Positions 44,471-49,498 of a DNA stretch of 49,498 bases are shown here, piece by piece. The first letter of the stretch is position 1. Each line of letters opens with the position of its first letter. This stretch comes from Dactylosporangium siamense. GTDB lineage: Bacteria; Actinomycetota; Actinomycetes; Mycobacteriales; Micromonosporaceae. The notes beneath the pieces were generated by a model, which was not told the origin of the DNA, made no database searches, and worked only from the letters and a program-made list of their open reading frames with translations. The translations under genes were made by a program, and so were the position numbers. The DNA lies in assembly GCF_016862795.1 (NCBI RefSeq), contig NZ_BONQ01000031.1:1-49498 (forward strand). The letters run 5' to 3'.

Positions 44471-45930
44471 GCAGCCCGCTGCCGGCCGTGCGCTCGATCG
44501 GACCGGCCCGGCTCACTGCCGGTCTCGAGCGCTCCGGACGGCTGAGGCACCACGCCCATCTCCAGGTCCACGGGCCACTCGGCCCGATGTCCCAGCGCGC
44601 CCTGATCGCGCTCGCCGAGGACATCCGGCTGACCGGCCGCGGCGGCGCGGGCTTCCCGTTCGCGCGCAAGCTGCGGGCCGTCGCCGACGCGGTCGACCGG
44701 CGCACCCTCGCCCCGGTCGTGGTGGTCAACGCGACCGAAGGTGAGCCCGCGGCCTGGAAGGACAAGGTCCTGCTGACCCGCGCACCGCATCTCATCCTCG
44801 ACGGCGCCGCGCTGGTCGCGTGGGCGTTGCGGGCGGAGGAGATCGTCGTCTGCGTCGCCGACGATGGTGTCGGTGAGCAGTCGATGCTCGCCGCGCTGGC
44901 CGAGCGTGAGCTTCCGGCGCCGGCACAGGCGATCCGGGTGCCGCACCGGTTCATCTCCGGCGAGGGCGGCGCGCTCGTGCAGGGCATCAACGGCCTGCCA
45001 TTCATCCCGCCGGGGATCAAGCGCCGCGCGAGCGACGGAGGTGTCGGCGGACATCCGACGCTGCTGTCCAACGCGGAAACCTTTGCACAGCTGGCGATCG
45101 CCGCCAGGATGGGCCCTCGACGCTACCGCGAGGCCGGCACCGACGAGCCCGGGACGGTCCTGCTGAGCGTGACCGGCAGCGCCGCGTCGCCGGCAGTGGT
45201 GGAGTGCCCGACCGGCACCCCGCTCGCCCAGGTGCTCGACGTGTGCGAGGTGCCCGCCGGTCCCGCCGTGCTGACCGGCGGCTTCCACGGTCGCTGGATC
45301 GACATGACGACCGCATACCGCGCGGAAGTCTCCCGGCAGGGGCTCACCGCCGTCGGCGGGGCGCTCGGCGCCGGGATCGTGCTCCCGATCGGCGCGGGCA
45401 CCTGCCCGATCGGCGAGGTCGCCCGGGTCGTGCGCTACCTCGCGGCGGAGTCCGCCGGGCAGTGCGGACCGTGCCGGCTGGGCCTGCCGGACCTGGCCCG
45501 CGCGGTCGACGGGGTGGCATCCGGCGCCGGCGACCCGGGCCTGGTCCGGGCCGCCGCCACAGCGGTGAAAGGTCGTGGCGCGTGCGGACACCCCGACGGC
45601 ACCGCCGGTTTCGCGTCCTCCGCGCTGGAGGTCTTCGCCGACGACCTGGCCCGGCACGCCCGCGCCGGCGACTGCGGGCGCCCCGTCGCCGGGACCCTGC
45701 CGGTGCCGGACCGCGACGAGGACGGCGCACTGCGCCTGGCCGTGGACTGGTCGCGGTGCGACGGTCACGGGCTCTGCGCCGAGATCGCGCCGGACCTGAT
45801 CCACCTGGACGGCAACGGATTCCCGGCGTTCCTCGACACTGCGGTGCCGACGCGACTGGAACCGGTGGCGGCGCAGGCGGTGGCGATGTGCCCGGCGCTC
45901 GCGCTGCGCATGGCGGCATCGAAGCGGTAG
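44467..45930 (+). CDS. NuoF-like flavoprotein fused to a C-terminal ferredoxin
   Basis: 487 residues. FMN site: T-G-R-G-G-A-G-F-P-F-A-R-K-L (56-69). NADH/flavin motif: N-A-T-E-G-E-P-A-A-W-K-D-K (88-100). An SLBB-like domain covers about 220-310. The FeS region has Cys333 and Cys336 in Q-C-G-P-C plus Cys373; the first Cys of the complex-I C-x-x-C-x-x-C motif is Ala330, so one classical ligand is missing. A 3Fe-4S-type ferredoxin domain closes the protein (Cys431, Cys437, Cys475). The protein can plausibly carry electrons from NAD(P)H through FMN and FeS to the partner membrane heme protein. It lacks NuoE and NuoG partners. Confidence 0.88.
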   Translation: MSSPLPAVRSIGPARLTAGLERSGRLRHHAHLQVHGPLGPMSQRALIALAEDIRLTGRGGAGFPFARKLRAVADAVDRRTLAPVVVVNATEGEPAAWKDKVLLTRAPHLILDGAALVAWALRAEEIVVCVADDGVGEQSMLAALAERELPAPAQAIRVPHRFISGEGGALVQGINGLPFIPPGIKRRASDGGVGGHPTLLSNAETFAQLAIAARMGPRRYREAGTDEPGTVLLSVTGSAASPAVVECPTGTPLAQVLDVCEVPAGPAVLTGGFHGRWIDMTTAYRAEVSRQGLTAVGGALGAGIVLPIGAGTCPIGEVARVVRYLAAESAGQCGPCRLGLPDLARAVDGVASGAGDPGLVRAAATAVKGRGACGHPDGTAGFASSALEVFADDLARHARAGDCGRPVAGTLPVPDRDEDGALRLAVDWSRCDGHGLCAEIAPDLIHLDGNGFPAFLDTAVPTRLEPVAAQAVAMCPALALRMAASKR

Positions 45931-45936
45931 TGGCTC

Positions 45937-46539
45937 ATGTATCAGACGTCCCGCGGAGATCACGTCGCAGGCCGGGTCGACGTCCACGACCGGGGCCGCT
46001 CCCGGCATGCCCGGCGCGATCCCGAGGACGAGCTGCTCCGCGTGCTGTACCAGGAGCACGCGGAGGCGTTGCTGCGCTTCGTCGTGCGCATCACCGGTGG
46101 CGACCGGCAACGCGCCGAGGACATCGTGCAGGAGACCCTGCTGCGCGCGTGGTGCAACGCGGACAAGCTCGATCCGCACGCCGCGGTCTCGTTGCGGCCG
46201 TGGCTGTTCACCGTGGCCCGCCGGATCGCCATCGACGAATACCGCAGCGCGAACGCACGCCCCCCCGAAGCCTACGACCAGGACGTGGAGGCGCTGTGGC
46301 TCGACGACGAAACCGACCGCGTGATCGCCAATCTCGTCGTCGCGGACGCCATGCGCGGCCTCAGTCCCGCACACCGGGAGATCCTGGTCGAGACCTACCT
46401 GCGCGATCGCACCGTGAACGAGGTCGCCGAACTGCTCGGGCTGCCGATCGGCACGGCCAAGTCACGGGTGTACTACGCCCTGCGCGCATTGCGGGTCGCA
46501 CTGGATGACCTTGGTGGTACGGGCGAAACCCGGCACTAG
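45937..46539 (+). CDS. ECF RNA polymerase sigma factor
   Basis: 200 residues. A variable N-terminal 35 residues precede sigma-2 (L-L-R-V-L-Y-Q-E-H-A-E-A-L-L-R-F and D-I-V-Q-E-T-L-L-R-A-W, about 34-75). Sigma-4 follows (L-S-P-A-H-R-E-I-L-V-E-T-Y and V-N-E-V-A-E-L-L-G-L-P-I-G-T-A-K-S-R-V, about 137-182). It lies 6 bp after the NuoF-like gene. No zinc anti-sigma gene follows, which is unusual for SigL/SigK-type ECFs. It probably directs expression of this cluster. Confidence 0.9.
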   Translation: MYQTSRGDHVAGRVDVHDRGRSRHARRDPEDELLRVLYQEHAEALLRFVVRITGGDRQRAEDIVQETLLRAWCNADKLDPHAAVSLRPWLFTVARRIAIDEYRSANARPPEAYDQDVEALWLDDETDRVIANLVVADAMRGLSPAHREILVETYLRDRTVNEVAELLGLPIGTAKSRVYYALRALRVALDDLGGTGETRH

Positions 46540-46669
46540 TTCAATGCCGCGCCGGAAATCGCTGTGAATTTGTCCACTGTGGAGCCGTTCAGTCCCCTCC
46601 CTCTCCCGTCACGTACCCCTCAGCGGAACGAGCAACACGAACGCGAGCGACGGAAACGAGGAGGACGAC

Positions 46670-47323
46670 GTGGCAGCACGGAGGTTCATCGTCACCCCGG
46701 CCGGCTGCGCTGTGGCGGCGGCCGCCATGACAGGCCTGACAGCACTGACCGGATGCGCCCCGAAAGGCGGCTACGACGCGGAACAGCAGCAGGTGCCGGC
46801 GCTGGCCAACGCCGAGGCAGGGCCGACTTCGGCGCCGCCCGCGTCGACGGCGCCGCCGCAGCCGCTCACCGAGTCCCTCAAGGCGGTCACCATCCCGAAG
46901 ATGGGCAAGGTCGTCGTCGACCAGAAGGGCTGGGTGCTGTACCGCTTCGACAAGGACACCGCCAACCCCTCGAAGTCGGCGTGCGAAGCCAAGTGCGCCC
47001 AGGTGTGGCCACCGGCCATCACCGACGGCAACCCGGATCTCGCCGGTGTCGACCCCGCGATCGTCGGCACCGTCATCCGGGGGGACGGCTCGCGGCAGAT
47101 CACCCTGGCCGGCTGGCCCGTCTACCGGTACATCGGCGACCCCAAGCCGGGCGCCTGGAAGGGTCAGAACGTCGGCGGCACCTGGTTCGTCGTCGCCCCG
47201 ACCGGCAAGAAGAACCTCACCTGCCTGCCGACGCCCGCACCCGCCGCGGTCACGCCACCTGCCGCCTCGCAAGCCGCAGGCCCGCCGGAGTCGACCAGCA
47301 CCGGCGACGGATACGGGTACTGA
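46670..47323 (+). CDS. COG4315 lipoprotein (Yx(FWY)xxD repeats)
   Basis: 217 residues. The signal sequence has a lipobox ending L-T-G-C (about residue 27). Two copies of the motif Y-x-[FWY]-x-x-D follow: V-L-Y-R-F-D-K-D near 84 and V-Y-R-Y-I-G-D near 151. A C-x-x-x-C-x-x-x-W-P stretch (A-C-E-A-K-C-A-Q-V-W-P) is also typical. These secreted lipoproteins have unknown function and often sit in redox-linked ECF sigma clusters. GTG 46670 is preceded by GAGGAGGA. Its stop overlaps the next start (TGATG). Confidence 0.88.
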   Translation: MAARRFIVTPAGCAVAAAAMTGLTALTGCAPKGGYDAEQQQVPALANAEAGPTSAPPASTAPPQPLTESLKAVTIPKMGKVVVDQKGWVLYRFDKDTANPSKSACEAKCAQVWPPAITDGNPDLAGVDPAIVGTVIRGDGSRQITLAGWPVYRYIGDPKPGAWKGQNVGGTWFVVAPTGKKNLTCLPTPAPAAVTPPAASQAAGPPESTSTGDGYGY

Positions 47324-48168
47324 TGAGTTCCCTGCATCGCAGCGCCGCCGCCACGAACTGGCTGGCGCGTGGCCGGCGGTGGCCGTGGTGGGCGCTGCTC
47401 GCCGCGACCGTCGGTGCGGTGCTGCTCGTCCCGGCGCTGCGCGCCGGCGATAACGCCGCAACGAGTGCGCCCGAACACCACCACCACGATGTCGTCCCGG
47501 CCGCGGTCACCGCCACCGGAATCGTTGCCACTGACCTGCCCGACGGCTGGACCATGACCAGTTTCGGAATGATCGGCCCCGCCGACCGGGAGTTTCTGGT
47601 GAAGGTTCGCCAGGCCGGCCTCTGGGAGGGCCCGGCCGGGCAGCTGGCCCGCGACCACGCCGCCGACAAGCGGGTCAAGGAGGTCGGCGCGCAGCTGGCC
47701 ACCGATCATCACGGCCTCGACACGCAGGTGCGGCAGGTCGCCGCCCAGCTCGGCGTACCCCTGCCGAACGAGGCCAGCGCCGAGCAGCAGGGCTGGGTCC
47801 GGGAACTGGACGGCAAACGGGGCGACGAGTTCGACCGCACGTTCGCCAACCGGCTCCGCGCCGCGCACGGCAAGGTCTTCGCCCTCGTCGGGACGGTCCG
47901 CTCGGGCACCCGCAACGAACTGGTCCGGTCCTTCGCACAGACCGCCGTCAACGTCGTGATGAAGCACATGACCCTGCTGGAGAGCATCGGCAAGGTCGAC
48001 TTCGAGGACCTCCCCACGCCGGCCGCCGCGGCGACCGGCAGCAACACAACCCCCGGCGAGGCGAGCTACCGCGAGACCCTCTGGGTCGTCGTCGCACTGG
48101 TCCTGGCCGGCGGGGGCACCGCCGCGTTCCGCGCACTCCGAGCATTGCGTGCGCGGCGCACCTTCTGA
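47323..48168 (+). CDS. DUF4142 membrane-anchored protein
   Basis: 281 residues. An N-terminal hydrophobic segment (about 21-40) could be a signal anchor. A long four-helix DUF4142 domain follows (about 70-235, G-P-A-D-R-E-F-L-V-K-V-R-Q-A-G-L-W-E), containing H-x-x-x-D-K and T-D-H-H-G-L-D-T. A C-terminal transmembrane helix with basic tail closes it (V-V-V-A-L-V-L-A-G-G-G, then R-A-L-R-A-R-R). DUF4142 proteins are ferritin-like helical bundles, mostly secreted. The H-H-H-H-D run near residue 52 may bind metal. It follows the lipoprotein without a gap. Confidence 0.87.
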   Translation: MSSLHRSAAATNWLARGRRWPWWALLAATVGAVLLVPALRAGDNAATSAPEHHHHDVVPAAVTATGIVATDLPDGWTMTSFGMIGPADREFLVKVRQAGLWEGPAGQLARDHAADKRVKEVGAQLATDHHGLDTQVRQVAAQLGVPLPNEASAEQQGWVRELDGKRGDEFDRTFANRLRAAHGKVFALVGTVRSGTRNELVRSFAQTAVNVVMKHMTLLESIGKVDFEDLPTPAAAATGSNTTPGEASYRETLWVVVALVLAGGGTAAFRALRALRARRTF

Positions 48169-48177
48169 CGAGAGGAC

Positions 48178-49287
48178 GTGAGCACATTGCAACAACGAAG
48201 GAACCGCCCGGTCCGGTGGTGGACCGCGCTCGCCGCCGCCATCGTGGTGATCGGCGCGATGCTGTCCGTCACCCACGCAGCCACCGCGGAGGAAGAACCG
48301 GACGCCCTCGCCCAGGCCGCAAAAATCCCCAACGACCAGGGGCCCGCACCGGAGTGCGCCGGGTCGACAGCGGGGCACGTGCACAACGTCCCCGACAAGT
48401 GCCACGCCGACATGGGCGGGCCGGCCAACGGCGACTTCATCGACATCCGCCAGGTCCGCCCGGCCGGCCGCGGGAGCCAGGCCGGTCGCCAGGCGTCCAC
48501 CGGCACGTTCGTCTCGGTCTGCGGCACCAACACCGAGGGGCACCACAACTCGGACAACTTCATCGTGGCGCCCGGCGTGACGAACGGCGCCCATCACACG
48601 CACGACTACGTCGGCAACGTATCCGCCGATGGCAACTCCACCAACGAGAGTCTGGCAGCCGCCGGCACCACCTGCGCGAAAGACGACCGGTCCACGTACT
48701 ACTGGCCCGTGCTGCGCCGCACCGGCAAGCAGGGATCGGATCAGAACAACGACGGGGGCGGCAAGGACGGCAACGTCGGGATCATCCTGAAGCCCGCGTC
48801 GGTGCGGCTGGAGTTCGGCGGCAACAGCCAGGCGAAGGTCCGCGCGATGCCGCAGTTCCTGCGGATCATCACCGGCGACGCGAAGGCGCTCACCAACGGG
48901 CCCGCCAACGCCCGCGCCAAATGGACGTGCAGCGGGCTCACGAACCGGACGACCACGAAGTATCCGCTGTGCCCGCGAGGCAGCCAGATCCAGCGGATCC
49001 TGGAGTTCCCGAGCTGCTGGGACGGCAAGAACACCGACAGCGCCAACCACCGCTCGCACATCGTGTTTCCGAACTCGTCCGGGCGCTGCCCCCGCGGCAC
49101 AGTCGCGGTGCCGCAGCTGCGGATGGTCCTGTCGTACGAGCGGCAGAACGGCACCGGCTTCGCACTGGACTCGTTCCCGGAGCAGTTGCACGCCCCGATC
49201 ACCGACCACGGCGACTTCGCCAATGTCATGTCGGCGCAGCTGATGAACTTCGCCGTGCAGTGCATCAACAGCGGCCGCCGTTGCTAG
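48178..49287 (+). CDS. DUF1996 secreted protein
   Basis: 369 residues. A signal peptide (about 12-35, W-W-T-A-L-A-A-A-I-V-V-I, cleavage near H-A-A-T-A) precedes a domain with family features: F-I-D-I-R-Q-V, F-V-S-V-C-G-T-N, H-H-T-H-D-Y-V-G-N, L-E-F-P-S-C-W-D-G-K-N-T-D-S with N-H-R-S-H-I-V-F, and several Cys pairs. These are the conserved motifs of DUF1996, seen in actinobacteria and fungi, function unknown, probably secreted and disulfide-rich. GTG 48178 has GAGG upstream; TTG 48187 is an alternative. Last gene before the terminator hairpin. Confidence 0.9.
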   Translation: MSTLQQRRNRPVRWWTALAAAIVVIGAMLSVTHAATAEEEPDALAQAAKIPNDQGPAPECAGSTAGHVHNVPDKCHADMGGPANGDFIDIRQVRPAGRGSQAGRQASTGTFVSVCGTNTEGHHNSDNFIVAPGVTNGAHHTHDYVGNVSADGNSTNESLAAAGTTCAKDDRSTYYWPVLRRTGKQGSDQNNDGGGKDGNVGIILKPASVRLEFGGNSQAKVRAMPQFLRIITGDAKALTNGPANARAKWTCSGLTNRTTTKYPLCPRGSQIQRILEFPSCWDGKNTDSANHRSHIVFPNSSGRCPRGTVAVPQLRMVLSYERQNGTGFALDSFPEQLHAPITDHGDFANVMSAQLMNFAVQCINSGRRC

Positions 49288-49293
49288 ATTTCC

Positions 49294-49332
49294 GTGGACC
49301 CGCACTGCCTCAAGGTGGGTGGTGCGGTCCAC
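49294..49332 (+). terminator. strong stem-loop after DUF1996 gene
   Basis: The arms GTGGACC-c-GCAC (49294-49305) and GTGCGGTCCAC (49322-49332) pair over 11 bp with one bulged C and a 16-nt loop. There is no T-run, as often in GC-rich actinomycetes. It probably ends the redox cluster. It could work for both strands, since a possible minus-strand gene stops at 49346. Confidence 0.7.
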
Positions 49333-49345
49333 CCCTCCCGGATGC

Positions 49346-49498
49346 TCAGGGCATCACCCGGGTCCGGACCCGCCGGGCCGTCAGGTCGCCGTGCTGCTCA
49401 GCCTGCGCAGGCTGCTGCAGCGGCTGCTCGCCGCCGAGGGCGCCGTCGTCACGCTCGTCACCTTCGAATTCGGTGCGTACTGCCAGATCCAGTCGAGT
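49346..49498 (-). CDS. possible partial 3' end of a minus-strand gene
   Basis: A minus-strand frame is open from the window edge to a TGA at 49348-49346, 50 codons. The encoded tail is acidic and Gln-rich, ending T-R-V-M-P. A plus-strand frame over the same bases (V-A-V-L-L-S-L-R-R-L near 49390) also has GC-rich third positions, so the coding strand is not certain. Incomplete, no family recognised. Confidence 0.35.
   Translation of the reverse strand, partial: TRLDLAVRTEFEGDERDDGALGGEQPLQQPAQAEQHGDLTARRVRTRVMP

Noticed and set aside
1-49498. tRNA, rRNA, prophage or plasmid genes
   Set aside because: I saw no cloverleaf with a T-loop GGTTCGA context, no rRNA conserved blocks and no phage or replication genes. 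A covariance-model scan would be decisive.

Overview
The window is very GC-rich, with GC-saturated third codon positions, frequent GTG starts and ATGA/GTGA-coupled operons. Protein families include PknG-GlnX-GlnH, SigE-type ECF sigma factors, DUF1996/DUF4142/COG4315 proteins and Hsp70-WD40 fusions. Together these point to a high-GC actinomycete, most plausibly a Micromonosporaceae member (inference). I found no tRNA, rRNA, transposase, integrase, phage genes or CRISPR array. This looks like chromosomal sequence rich in signalling and accessory genes.

Layout. 0.1-4 kb: small housekeeping and hypothetical genes (secreted protein, acyltransferase 3, LysM-NlpC/P60 hydrolase, HAD-like protein, DUF4259). 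4-9 kb: a translationally coupled three-gene minus-strand operon encoding a 1002-aa alpha/beta-hydrolase/NB-ARC/TPR STAND protein, a GT-B glycosyltransferase and a TauD/clavaminate-synthase-like dioxygenase. 9-18.7 kb: DUF6010, alpha/beta hydrolase, class C serine hydrolase, lipoprotein, EI24/CysZ-like membrane protein divergent from an Hsp70-TM-WD40 fusion, an ASCH/HTH/HhH protein and a DUF1963 protein. 18.8-27.7 kb: a seven-gene minus-strand operon, GlnX - GlnH - coiled-coil protein - PknG - PP2C - vWA - FHA. This appears to be an amino-acid-sensing kinase pathway with its own phosphatase and phospho-readers. 27.8-36.2 kb: sulfurtransferase, amidohydrolase plus FAD oxidoreductase, two hypothetical membrane proteins, MFS transporter, hemerythrin-SRPBCC fusion and a TetR regulator. 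36.2-42.8 kb: PAS-GGDEF-EAL protein, SigE-family sigma factor with a downstream membrane protein, MFS transporter, SDR and a small secreted protein. 43.3-49.3 kb: a plus-strand extracytoplasmic redox-type cluster made of a heme/ferric-reductase-like membrane protein, a NuoF-like flavo-FeS protein fused to a ferredoxin, an ECF sigma factor, a COG4315 lipoprotein, DUF4142 and DUF1996. It is closed by a strong hairpin.

The most unusual material is the STAND/glycosyltransferase/dioxygenase operon and the expanded GlnX-GlnH-PknG operon. The NuoF-like cluster comes next. At least eleven genes show an actinobacterial -10 box only 6-7 nt before the start codon, so leaderless transcription seems common here. 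Several tandem repeats of 14-15 bp lie inside or at the ends of genes.
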